DNA of 64,000 nt from Aequorivita viscosa. GTDB taxonomy: Bacteria; Bacteroidota; Bacteroidia; Flavobacteriales; Flavobacteriaceae. The translations under genes and the position numbers were made by a program. Where the stretch lies: positions 38,452 through 102,451 of the forward strand of contig NZ_FNNS01000013.1 of the NCBI RefSeq assembly GCF_900106795.1, in the 5' to 3' direction. Below, piece by piece: positions 36,891-44,918 of this stretch; the first letter of the stretch is position 1, and each line of letters opens with the position of its first letter. The notes beneath the pieces are model-generated. The model did no database searches. It was not told the origin of the DNA and saw nothing but the letters and a program-made list of their open reading frames with translations.

Positions 36891-37049
36891 CTAGACCTTA
36901 GAGTTTTTATCTCTGTAATTTTTAATGACCTCCAGAATATCATCTTTTATAAACTCCCAGTATTTTCCTTATAAACAGATAGGTTCAAAATCATCATCTG
37001 CTATGGAAAAATTAGTTCCCTTAAAACAATAAAGATAGCGACAACTAAT
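36891..37049 (-). pseudogene. Short gene remnant with one in-frame stop
   Basis: On the minus strand an open stretch reads ISCRYLYCFKGTNFSIADDD, FEPICL, a TAA, then GKYWEFIKDDILEVIKNYRD and NSKV before a TAG at 36891-36893. The amphipathic, normal-looking composition on both sides of the stop suggests decay of a real gene by one substitution (a TAT or TAC to TAA change). No family is recognised. The rest of 36762-37211 shows nothing else. Confidence 0.35.
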
Positions 37050-37211
37050 TCATTATCTAAGGCCGAATGGCTAAAGTTTTAAACGCATTCTGAAATCAAC
37101 TATAATCCTACTTTAAAACCATTTGTTTATTCTAATTTGAAGTCTATAATCCATTGGTTATTGTTAGTTTTATGCCTCAATTAAGCATCCCTCATAAACC
37201 TAAAATTAGCT

Positions 37212-38996
37212 ATGATCAACATTAGACTAGAAAAACTGCGTCATGAAATGACTAAGTTTAATTTAGATGCAGTTATAATCCCTTCAACAGATCCCCATCA
37301 ATCTGAATATGTAGCAAAGCATTGGAAAATAAGAGAATACTTTTCAGGATTTACGGGCTCAGCTGGAGTGCTAGTTTTAAACAAAGATGAAGCAGCGCTA
37401 TGGACAGATTCCCGTTATTTTTTACAATTCGAAGACGAATGTAAGGAGTATGACATCAACTTACACAAACAATCCATTCCACACGCGCCAGAACACGTTC
37501 AATGGTTGTGCGATAGTTTAGACGAAGGCGCTGTAATCGGACTAGATTTTCTACAGTTTTCCAAAGCCCAAATGGATTATATCATTGAGCGGTCAAGGCC
37601 TAAGAATATAGAGCTTAAAAATATTCCAAGTTTAGTAGACGAAATTTGGACCGATAGGCCTGCTTTGCCTAGTTTTCCAATAGATATTCATCCATTAGAA
37701 TTCAGTGGAGAATCAACGGCTTCTAAGATTCAAAAGGTTCAAGATAAAATAACAAACTCGAAAGCCGACTATTATTTATTTTCAAGTTTAGATGAAATCG
37801 CCTGGTTGTTTAATATCCGTTCACGAGATGTTGACTACACGCCGTTAGTTACGGCTTATGCGCTCGTAGGACCTGATAACACTCGTTTGTTTTGCGATAA
37901 AAGTAGGTTTTCAACAACTGCGATTGATACATTTTCAAAATTGCATATTGAAATAATTGACTACAAATTAGCAATTGCGGAATTGCAGAAGTTAGACGTC
38001 AATAAAAAGATCATCACTGATGTATCCTCCCTAAATTATGCGGTTTTTAACGCAGTGGAAAGCAAGTTTTTATTTCAGAATTCAATAGCAAAAGAATTAA
38101 AAGCTATTAAAAATGAAACAGAGATTGCAGGTGCCAAAAACTGTATGGTAAAGGATGGCGTGGCACTTACCAAGTTTTTTATATGGTTGGAAAGCGAGCT
38201 TGCCACACGAGAAATCTCGGAATTTGAAATTGGGAAGAAATTAGAGAGTTTTAGAAAGCAACAAGATTATTATGTAGGTGAATCTTTTGCGGCGATTGTT
38301 GGCTATAAAGGCAATGGTGCTATCATTCACTATACCGCACCTGAAAAGGGGTCGGCAATGGTTAAAAACGAGAACATATTATTAGTAGATAGCGGTGCAC
38401 AGTATAAAGATGGTACCACCGATATTACGCGTACTGTCTGGTTAGGCGGAACTCCTTCAACCGAATTAAAAACGGCTTATTCTGCTGTTTTAAAAGGATA
38501 TATAATGCTGGAGCAATTGCAATTTCCGAAAGGCACTGTGGGCATGCAAATAGATGCATTTGCGAGATTTCATCTATGGCAACAAGGTTTAAATTATCCA
38601 CACGGAACAGGGCATGGAATTGGTAGTTTTGGAATGGTGCACGAACCGCCACAAGGCTTTACAACTAATCCTGCCACGAGTAGTGGGAGCACAGCACATG
38701 CGCCAAATCAATTGACAACTATTGAACCGGGATGTTATAAAAAAGGAGTTTATGGAATTCGCATTGAAAACATAGTGCTTTCTCAGGTTAAACAAGTAAC
38801 AGAGTTTGGGGAGTTTTTAGGTTTTACGCCACTCACACTGTTTCCGATAGATAGACAGCTTATTGATAAATCTTTATTAACTGTTTCAGAAACAGCTTGG
38901 TTTAATTCTTACCATAAAATGGTTTACGACCAACTATCCCCAATGCTGAATACTGACGAAAAAGAATGGCTTAAAGGAATGTGTAATGAGTTGTAA
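37212..38996 (+). CDS. Xaa-Pro aminopeptidase (aminopeptidase P, M24B)
   Basis: 594 residues, the long three-domain form seen in eukaryotic-type cytosolic aminopeptidase P and in Bacteroidota. Two N-terminal creatinase-like domains (VIIPSTDPHQSEYVAKHWKI and ALWTDSRYFLQ) precede the pita-bread catalytic domain. Dinuclear metal ligands: LLVDSGAQYKDGTTDITRT (two Asp), HGTGHGIG (His), TIEPGCY and RIENIVL (two Glu). It removes N-terminal residues preceding proline and is probably cytoplasmic, as no signal peptide is seen. Monocistronic. Confidence 0.93.
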   Translation: MINIRLEKLRHEMTKFNLDAVIIPSTDPHQSEYVAKHWKIREYFSGFTGSAGVLVLNKDEAALWTDSRYFLQFEDECKEYDINLHKQSIPHAPEHVQWLCDSLDEGAVIGLDFLQFSKAQMDYIIERSRPKNIELKNIPSLVDEIWTDRPALPSFPIDIHPLEFSGESTASKIQKVQDKITNSKADYYLFSSLDEIAWLFNIRSRDVDYTPLVTAYALVGPDNTRLFCDKSRFSTTAIDTFSKLHIEIIDYKLAIAELQKLDVNKKIITDVSSLNYAVFNAVESKFLFQNSIAKELKAIKNETEIAGAKNCMVKDGVALTKFFIWLESELATREISEFEIGKKLESFRKQQDYYVGESFAAIVGYKGNGAIIHYTAPEKGSAMVKNENILLVDSGAQYKDGTTDITRTVWLGGTPSTELKTAYSAVLKGYIMLEQLQFPKGTVGMQIDAFARFHLWQQGLNYPHGTGHGIGSFGMVHEPPQGFTTNPATSSGSTAHAPNQLTTIEPGCYKKGVYGIRIENIVLSQVKQVTEFGEFLGFTPLTLFPIDRQLIDKSLLTVSETAWFNSYHKMVYDQLSPMLNTDEKEWLKGMCNEL

Positions 38997-39042
38997 GCGC
39001 TTATCATCGTTCATAAACTATAAACAAAACTGTTTTTATAGG

Positions 39043-39088
39043 TGCTGAACACTGAATACTGCTGCCAACTGCCAATGCCAACTGCCAC
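39043..39088. repeat. Degenerate heptamer repeat (ACTGCCA-type) abutting a stop codon
   Basis: Words GCTGAAC, ACTGAAT, ACTGCTG, CCAACTG, CCAATG, CCAACTG, CCACTT follow with a period near 7. The run ends at the first base of the S37 peptidase stop codon (39089 on the minus strand). It shares ACTGAACAC/ACTGAAT words with the repeat at 13147. Confidence 0.65.
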
Positions 39089-40402
39089 TTATTCTTCAAG
39101 CCAACCATCAATTATGCTATAAATCTCTTTCTTTTTGTCAGGATTAAAGCTTTTGATTCGGGTTCTATGATCTCCTTTAGGTTTAGTGAATTTGTACAGT
39201 TGTCGTTTATAAGCATTGTTCACTAACTCGACAGCTGTTGCACTCCAGGCATCGTATTCACCATAAATGAAAAGCATTTTTTCTGCTTCGGAATCTAGGA
39301 AGGATTTAATACGTAGCATAGATTTTGAATCGAATGCTTTCGTTATTCCTTCTGGGAAAGCCCAATCAAAAGTGTATATTTTATCAGTATTCAGATATTT
39401 TTTAAAGGGCATTGTTTCGTAGCCGTAAATTCCTTGTTCTGTTAAAGCCGCCCAAAAATACGGTTGAAGGTTTTCTACGGAATTCGCTTCAAAAAAACCA
39501 TAACCTACAACTTCAAATAAATGCTTGTAAATATCTTCTGTTGAAGCTGATGCCATCGGAATAGAATTTGGTTTTGTACCCCATTGCCAGTAGGCAAAAG
39601 GATATTCAAGTATGGAATATTCGAGCGCTTTCTCTATTCCAAACTCCCAAGACATTCCTTTTTCTGTGGCTTTATTCTTCAATATTTCTAATAAAGCTGC
39701 TTTGTTTTCAAAGCTTAATTCTTGGAAGCTTCTAATTTTTTCTCTTTCTTCAGCCGTCCCCACATTCTTTAAAAACTCAAATATTCTATCGTCCTCTCTA
39801 GCGAAATTTAAAGGGCCCACATAGCAAACACAACCATCAACATTTTCTGGAAAGTAAAGGCGATGCACCATAACTGTTTGGCAACCTTTAGAAATTCCAG
39901 TAGAAATAAATTTGGAATTTGGATACAGGGCATTTCGTATCGCATTGATAATAGTAGCCTGATCTTTAGCGGCGTTTTCTAAGGTAAGCGTATTCCAGTC
40001 TATTTCTTCGGGGCGTGAGTTATTGAAATAACGATGCTCAATAGATAGTTGATTGGCATTGTAATGATTGGCTAATTCCCCTGCTTTTTCAGAACCAAGG
40101 CCATATCCGTTAAGCTCAACAATTACAGGTTGTGTAGGGTTTTCAAAACCTAGAAACACACGTTGTCTAAATGTCCCTTTTGACAAGTCGTTATAGTCGA
40201 TAGGCTGTTCGAACCAAAGCTCATAGTTTTCATCAAAATGACTTACAACAGCTCTTTTCTCAATACTGACAATATTTTCAATAGCTGCCAATTTCTGAAA
40301 GTTGGAAACTTCTGTTGTAGGTATTACAACAACTGACGCGCTTTTACACCCTACAACTAGGAGTAGCGAAAGCAATAAATAATAGTAACGGATTGATTTC
40401 AT
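39089..40402 (-). CDS. Peptidase S37-like serine aminopeptidase (PS-10 family), lipoprotein
   Basis: 437 residues with a lipoprotein signal (LLVVGC, Cys19). It has the alpha/beta-hydrolase fold of family S37/S28: nucleophile Ser171 in GISKG, with STGISKGCQTVMVHRLYFP; Asp in YGEYDAWSA; and His in KGDHRTRI near the C-terminus. The substrate-side segment LWFEQPIDYND and FRQRVFLGF are typical. Members release tri- or tetrapeptides ending in proline from N-termini. It likely works in the periplasm or at the outer membrane on imported peptides. Confidence 0.87.
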   Translation of the reverse strand: MKSIRYYYLLLSLLLVVGCKSASVVVIPTTEVSNFQKLAAIENIVSIEKRAVVSHFDENYELWFEQPIDYNDLSKGTFRQRVFLGFENPTQPVIVELNGYGLGSEKAGELANHYNANQLSIEHRYFNNSRPEEIDWNTLTLENAAKDQATIINAIRNALYPNSKFISTGISKGCQTVMVHRLYFPENVDGCVCYVGPLNFAREDDRIFEFLKNVGTAEEREKIRSFQELSFENKAALLEILKNKATEKGMSWEFGIEKALEYSILEYPFAYWQWGTKPNSIPMASASTEDIYKHLFEVVGYGFFEANSVENLQPYFWAALTEQGIYGYETMPFKKYLNTDKIYTFDWAFPEGITKAFDSKSMLRIKSFLDSEAEKMLFIYGEYDAWSATAVELVNNAYKRQLYKFTKPKGDHRTRIKSFNPDKKKEIYSIIDGWLEE

Positions 40403-40444
40403 AATTTATCCAATTTAAAAATCTTACAAACTGAAGGCTAATAG

Positions 40445-40669
40445 TTATTCAATAATTTCGTAATCAATATCTAACTTTCTCAATGCTCTTAAAGCAGAGG
40501 CGGTGTCTTTGCCGTCTATCTCAATTTCCACTGCGTCTCCTTCTAGGAGAATATCAGTAAGTTCGTTTGATAAAGATTCATTAACGCCTAATGAAATCGT
40601 TACAATACAATTGGTTATCGCTCTTCTGTCTGGTCTCTGCGCATCCCAAGACAATAAGTTTAATTTCAT
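40445..40669 (-). CDS. Small conserved hypothetical protein
   Basis: A 74-residue soluble alpha/beta protein: MKLNLLSWDAQRPDRRAITN, two predicted strands (CIVTISLGV and AVEIEID), helices NELTDILL and ASALRALRKLD. The C-terminal half loosely recalls HPr-like folds (a glycine-Asp-xx-Glu strand followed by an alanine-rich helix), but the phosphorylatable His motif is absent, so HPr is not claimed. It lies between thiE and the S37 gene on the same strand. Function unknown. Confidence 0.65.
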   Translation of the reverse strand: MKLNLLSWDAQRPDRRAITNCIVTISLGVNESLSNELTDILLEGDAVEIEIDGKDTASALRALRKLDIDYEIIE

Positions 40670-40689
40670 AGTAATATATTTTATAACAA

Positions 40690-40723
40690 TTCGACTATAC
40701 GTCTACCGTCTCCCAACTATCGA
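40690..40723. repeat. Degenerate CGACTAT/CGTCTAC word repeat abutting the thiE stop
   Basis: Words CGACTATA, CGTCTAC, CGTCTCC, CAACTAT, CGACTAC follow with a period of 7-8, and the last runs into the thiE stop codon (40724-40726 on the minus strand). Confidence 0.55.
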
Positions 40724-41365
40724 CTACTCAAATGTATAGCGCTGTTCTTCTGTTATAGAAGCTTTTAGTAATTGATTGAATGTTCTAATCGTATTAAAAT
40801 CCCGGGTAATTGTTCCAGATACCGCTAGGCCAGAGATTCCAGTTTCAAGAATTGCAGCAACATCGTCTGTAGTAATGCCGCCAACTCCTAGTATTGGTGT
40901 TTCCGTATTTAATACGTCAATAATAGCTGCATAGCCGTTTAAGCCTAATGCAGGAGGCAGATTGTCTTTGGTTTCGGTAAATCTAAACGGACCTAAGCTG
41001 ATATAATCCACTTCTTTCTCAATTAAGGCTTGACAGTCTTGGAGTGTGTTTGCTGTTCCACCAATAAATTGCCAAGTGTACAAATGCTTGCGCGCAACGG
41101 TAGGGCAGGAGTCGGTTTTTCCTAAATGTACTCCATCGGCTTTTACTTCTTTTGCTACTTTATAATTGTCGTTTATAATCAATCTAGTTTGAAAATGTGC
41201 AGTAATTTCTCTTGCTTCAGCAGCAAACTTCAAAAGCTTTTTTTCAGCACTACTATTTAATCTTAGTTGCACTAGTTCAGCTCCAGAAGTGCACGCTTTT
41301 TGAATGTTTTCCAAATGCTCTTTTGGCGAACTGCCTTGCGATATATAATGTAGTTTAGGTATCAA
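40724..41365 (-). CDS. thiE: Thiamine phosphate synthase
   Basis: Joins HMP-pyrophosphate and thiazole phosphate to thiamine monophosphate. 213 residues, TIM barrel. Motifs: ELVQLRLN (substrate loop), RLIINDNYKVAKEVKADGVHLGKTD, GGTANTLQDC (variant of the pyrophosphate loop), VDYISLGPFRFTETK, and PILGVGGIT with SGLAVSGTI at the end. No other thiamine gene and no TPP riboswitch was seen nearby, so it is isolated, possibly a TenI-like relative. Family assignment is firm; the exact role is somewhat less so. Confidence 0.87.
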   Translation of the reverse strand: MIPKLHYISQGSSPKEHLENIQKACTSGAELVQLRLNSSAEKKLLKFAAEAREITAHFQTRLIINDNYKVAKEVKADGVHLGKTDSCPTVARKHLYTWQFIGGTANTLQDCQALIEKEVDYISLGPFRFTETKDNLPPALGLNGYAAIIDVLNTETPILGVGGITTDDVAAILETGISGLAVSGTITRDFNTIRTFNQLLKASITEEQRYTFE

Positions 41366-41445
41366 AGTCTTTGTGTTTTATTCGGGATTCATTAATGATT
41401 TTATCTTAAGCCCTACGTACAACCTATATCAGGGACGTACATTTC

Positions 41446-41648
41446 TTTTAAATCAAAAATCGTTAATCTGAAATCGTTATTTGGTCGTTCGTTATTGGGT
41501 TATTGGTTATTTAGTTTGAAATCGTCAATCGTCAATCGTCAATCGTCAATCGTTAATTGGTTATTTGATATTCATTATTAATTTCTTTCAAATTAAAATT
41601 CAAAATTCGTCAACCTGAAATCGTTAATCAAAAATCGTCAATCCCTAA
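41446..41648. repeat. Degenerate CAATCGT heptamer region
   Basis: The core is four exact heptamers CAATCGT at 41526-41553. Around it, AAATCGTTAATCTGAAATCGTTATTTGGTCGTT-like words (AATCGTTA, GTTATTGG) fill the whole gap between thiE and the helicase gene, and CGTTAATC/CGTCAATC return at 41621-41643, ten bases before the helicase stop codon. Confidence 0.65.
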
Positions 41649-41658
41649 CTCTTTCCTC

Positions 41659-42273
41659 TCAAAAAACTACCACCTTCTTCGAAAACTCCATAAAATGCCC
41701 TTCAAAGCGTTTTAGCATGGGGTGCATTGTTTCTGAATATAAAACATACTGGCATTTTCTGATGCTTTGAGTAATGGACATAATCGCTGCGTATGCTGAT
41801 TTTTGAACTAAAAATTCCGCATCGTCAACACTAAAAATCTTCATGTCGGATGTGCTTACACCATTGGTTAAGAATAGCTTATTCATCGATTTTGGGGTGG
41901 AAATTAGAATATCCACACCCATCGCAATTTCCGACTTTTGAACATCGTTATGGAGTTCTTCATAGCCTACATACACACGCAATGAAGTGTATTTAGTGTA
42001 CGATAAAAACGCATCGTACAGTTCCATCGCAATTTCCTTATTTTCTACAAGAACTAAGGCTCTTGGTGCATTTCCGACTGCTCTACACTTAAGTTTTTGC
42101 AAGGTTGTAAGAATAAGCGTGGTTGTTTTTCCACTACCCTTAGGAGCAACGCAGTACACATTTGCGCCACTTTTTATAACCGGAATACTCTGAGTTTGAA
42201 ATGGAGTAGGGGTTGTAAACTCTAAGGATTCTAACTTCTCTTTAATATCGGAATGTAGTTTTTTAAAAGGCAT
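41659..42273 (-). CDS. Half-length DEAD-box-like helicase (first RecA domain only)
   Basis: A 204-residue protein with only the N-terminal RecA domain of DEAD-box helicases. The Q motif is PTPFQTQSIPVI, motif I APKGSGKTT (43-51), motif Ia ALVLVEN, motif Ib STPKS (125-129), and motif II is VDDAE (149-153) in place of DEAD. Motif III is only partly present as YSET. Motifs IV-VI are absent because the protein stops after KRFEGHFMEFSKKVVVF. As length and ending look natural, I call it a compact family member rather than a truncated gene. It cannot be a complete helicase; a regulatory or ATP-binding role is inferred. Confidence 0.75.
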   Translation of the reverse strand: MPFKKLHSDIKEKLESLEFTTPTPFQTQSIPVIKSGANVYCVAPKGSGKTTTLILTTLQKLKCRAVGNAPRALVLVENKEIAMELYDAFLSYTKYTSLRVYVGYEELHNDVQKSEIAMGVDILISTPKSMNKLFLTNGVSTSDMKIFSVDDAEFLVQKSAYAAIMSITQSIRKCQYVLYSETMHPMLKRFEGHFMEFSKKVVVF

Positions 42274-42727
42274 AGGTATGTAATAGATGAGGCTTCGGGT
42301 AAATATTTTATTAGTTTGGCAAAGATACCACGTGTAAATGAATTAGATGTACCAAGTTGTATTGGTTATTTATTTAATTACCGTAAGGCTATTCTTTAAG
42401 ATGTTAATTTATTTGTAATAAGTTACAGGTTTGAGCCTACTTAAATAGTGTTGAACATTTTTGATTACGGATTCAATGATTGGGTGACTAGCGATAAAGA
42501 TTGAATGCGCTATCCTGCGGGAAATTGATTTAGATTATTCTCTTTTAATAGGGATGCTAGGTGGCTATACTTCTAATGATTTCTTAGAAATAACGACTTT
42601 CGAAATAGTTAGTTCACCTATAATCTTATTAAATATTGCTTTATTCGTTTTGAACTGCAAGATTGCAAAGAATTCATTTTGGCGGTTTTGATGTATAGAT
42701 TTGTTCAAAAATCAAACACACATTATT
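42274..42727. other. Intergenic region without recognised gene
   Basis: A/T-rich sequence between the half helicase and the VWA pseudogene. Many stops occur in all frames. No promoter box with confidence, no RNA gene and no repeat was seen. Confidence 0.4.
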
Positions 42728-43000
42728 ATGAAAACAAGAAAATACGTTACCACTTTGTATTAGACAAAAGCGGTTCTATGAACAGTTGCAGAGAATCAAC
42801 TATTCAAGGTGTTAACAGTCAATTGAAGACAATTAAGCAACTACAAAAAGAATTTCCAGAACAATGGCAGCCAATTACGCCCTCATATCGTTTGGTTTGG
42901 CGAAGAGGTACCGGAAATTGAAAAAGCCATTAAGATAACGGAGACCGCTGATTTATTCGAAAGACATAAAACTAAAAATCCGCTCACGGCTGTACTATAG
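42728..43000 (+). pseudogene. Decayed von Willebrand factor A (VWA) domain gene
   Basis: ATG 42728 gives MKTRKYVTT and a quick stop. The next frame gives KKIRYHFVLDKSGSMNSCRE, the MIDAS motif DxSGSM of VWA domains, then STIQGVNSQLKTIKQLQKEF. After about 42880 a third frame gives FGEEVPEIEKAIKITETADLF and RHKTKNPLTAVL up to TAG 42998. An intact VWA domain is about 180 residues; only 80-90 are represented, so there is also an internal deletion. The frameshift falls within the A/T-rich start region. Confidence 0.75.
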
Positions 43001-43157
43001 TTTAAACAGCGAATTTTGCCCGAAAATAGATTGAATTTTTTTAATCAATAATGATTTACATTAGACTAGATATCCAGAATTTATATTTATTGTAAAATCA
43101 TTTTCCATAATAACGATTTCTTAATAAAAATTAAATCTTCATTCCTTTAAAAGTTAG

Positions 43158-43165
43158 TATTTTTG
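43158..43165 (+). promoter_or_regulatory. -7 box TATTTTTG for trxB
   Basis: Perfect TAnnTTTG match 30 bases upstream of the trxB ATG. The -33 region is only T-rich. Confidence 0.6.
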
Positions 43166-43195
43166 CGGTTTAAGTGAAATTTTGAAGAAAATACT

Positions 43196-44152
43196 ATGAG
43201 CGAATCTATAGAGAGAATTAAATGTCTGATTATTGGTTCTGGCCCTGCCGGATATACTGCTGCAATTTATGCAGCAAGAGCAGATCTTAAACCCGTTTTG
43301 TACACAGGAATGGAGCCAGGTGGCCAGCTAACTACTACAACCGAAGTAGATAACTTTCCAGGGTATCCAGAGGGTATTGATGGCCCTACAATGATGGTTC
43401 AATTACAACAGCAAGCCGAACGGTTTGGAACTGAAGTTAGAATTGGTATGGTTACAGCGGTGGAGTTTAGTGAGAAAGTTGGGGGTATTCATAAAGTTAC
43501 TGTAGATAATGCCAAACAAATTGAAGCAGAAACCGTTATTATTTCAACAGGTGCAACTGCTAAATATTTGGGATTACCTAGCGAGCAAAAGCTTCGTGGA
43601 GGTGGAGTTTCAGCCTGTGCAGTTTGTGATGGATTTTTCTACAAAGGCCAAGAAGTGGCAATTGTTGGAGCGGGTGATACCGCTGCAGAAGAAGCTACAT
43701 ATTTAGCGAATCTTTGCAGTAAGGTTACAATGCTTGTTCGTAAAGATTATATGAGAGCGTCAAAAGCAATGCAGCACAGGGTAAATAATACTAAAAACCT
43801 TGAGGTTCTTTATAATACTGAGGTAGACGAAGTGTTAGGCGATCAAGTAGTAGAGGGTTTACGAATGGTAAACAACCAAACTGGTGAAAAAAGTGAGATT
43901 AAAATTACTGGACTTTTCATCGCTATTGGACATAAACCAAATACAGATATTTTTAAAGGTCAGCTAGAAATGGACGAAACTGGGTATATCATCACCAAAG
44001 GAAAGTCTACCAAAACTAATATGCCAGGAGTTTTTGCAAGCGGTGATGTTCAAGATAATGAATATCGTCAAGCGGTAACGGCAGCTGGAACGGGCTGTAT
44101 GGCAGCCCTGGATGCAGAACGCTACTTGGCAACATTAGAAACTGAGGACTAA
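43196..44152 (+). CDS. trxB: Thioredoxin-disulfide reductase
   Basis: FAD/NADPH flavoenzyme that keeps thioredoxin reduced. 318 residues. FAD-binding GSGPAGYTAA (14-23), the redox pair C141-A-V-C144 (SACAVCDGFF), NADPH-binding GAGDTAAEEA (158-167) and the C-terminal FAD motif FASGDVQDNEYRQAVTAAG. Length and order are those of the low-molecular-weight bacterial enzyme. Monocistronic with a clear promoter; placed near, but not next to, oxyR-regulated candidates. Confidence 0.96.
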   Translation: MSESIERIKCLIIGSGPAGYTAAIYAARADLKPVLYTGMEPGGQLTTTTEVDNFPGYPEGIDGPTMMVQLQQQAERFGTEVRIGMVTAVEFSEKVGGIHKVTVDNAKQIEAETVIISTGATAKYLGLPSEQKLRGGGVSACAVCDGFFYKGQEVAIVGAGDTAAEEATYLANLCSKVTMLVRKDYMRASKAMQHRVNNTKNLEVLYNTEVDEVLGDQVVEGLRMVNNQTGEKSEIKITGLFIAIGHKPNTDIFKGQLEMDETGYIITKGKSTKTNMPGVFASGDVQDNEYRQAVTAAGTGCMAALDAERYLATLETED

Positions 44153-44476
44153 CAAGCGGCTTAACGGTACCTGATCATTATTAGCTAATTGAATCAGTAG
44201 CAAATTTTAGATATATAAAGTTTGTAGGTTTTACAACAACCTTAACCAAATGATACGTTGCAGCTAAGAATTCATTTAATATAATAACCAAATAATAGAG
44301 TCCCAATTAACCTAAATTAGGTGTCTATTCGCAGGATAAGTTTAATTACTTTCAGGAGTGAGAGGTGGTCAAAATGCCTTTTCGGTAAGGTCGGATAGTA
44401 TTGAATAAAAAATATGAGGTAATAATTTGAGGTTAAAATTAATATCTATATATTGGGCATCATCTAACAGATTGCT
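44153..44476. other. Intergenic region without recognised gene
   Basis: 324 bases after trxB. No hairpin terminator, no conserved box and no open frame that I can support were found. Confidence 0.4.
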
Positions 44477-44863
44477 ATGGAAAAAAAGATAAAATATGAA
44501 ATGGAATTTCCTATTCAGGTCTCTCCTTCATTGTTATACCAGTATATATCAACACCTTCAGGTCTTTCCGAATGGTATGCGGATAATGTAAATGCCAGAG
44601 ACGAACACTTCTCATTTATTTGGGCTGAAAGCGAAGAAAAAGCAAAACTTTTAAGTAAAAAAAGTCCCGAGCGAATCAAATTCCGATGGATGGAAGATGA
44701 GGGCGAAGATTATTATTTTGAACTTCGTATTCAAGTAGATGAAATTACAAAAGATGTTTCATTAATTGTTGTTGATTATGCCGAAGACGATGAAGTAGAC
44801 GAAGGAAAGATGCTTTGGGAAAATATGGTTGCAAACCTTAAGCAAGTTCTAGGTTCTACCTAA
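44477..44863 (+). CDS. START-like (SRPBCC) domain protein
   Basis: A 128-residue cytoplasmic protein: MEKKIKYEMEFPIQVSPSLL, then ISTPSGLSEWYADNV, a pattern typical of AHSA1/START-like domains. A strongly acidic C-terminal half (DYAEDDEVDEGKMLWENMV) follows, ending in a helix. Likely ligand-binding or a chaperone-like accessory. It is followed by an aminotransferase IV gene, a pairing that I recall from other flavobacteria, although a terminator hairpin separates them. Confidence 0.78.
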   Translation: MEKKIKYEMEFPIQVSPSLLYQYISTPSGLSEWYADNVNARDEHFSFIWAESEEKAKLLSKKSPERIKFRWMEDEGEDYYFELRIQVDEITKDVSLIVVDYAEDDEVDEGKMLWENMVANLKQVLGST

Positions 44864-44882
44864 AATTTGCGCTAAAATATAG

Positions 44883-44890
44883 TAACTTTG
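44883..44890 (+). promoter_or_regulatory. -7 box TAACTTTG before the aminotransferase IV gene
   Basis: Perfect TAnnTTTG match 29 bases before ATG 44919. Transcription would begin close to or inside the hairpin at 44892-44912. No -33 match at standard spacing. Confidence 0.5.
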
Positions 44891-44891
44891 A

Positions 44892-44918
44892 ACCGTCCCA
44901 ATAAAGGACGGTTTTTTT
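44892..44918 (+). terminator. Intrinsic terminator directly abutting a start codon
   Basis: Stem ACCGTCC / GGACGGT around a seven-base loop, followed by seven T residues; the next base is the A of the ATG at 44919. It ends the START-like gene's message and also forms the leader of the next gene. Confidence 0.8.

Noticed and set aside
40445..40669. HPr phosphocarrier protein
   Set aside because: Only a loose likeness of the C-terminal half; the phosphorylated His motif is absent.
42679..42921. Intact 80-residue VWA gene
   Set aside because: The VWA domain is interrupted by frame changes on both sides and too short to fold.
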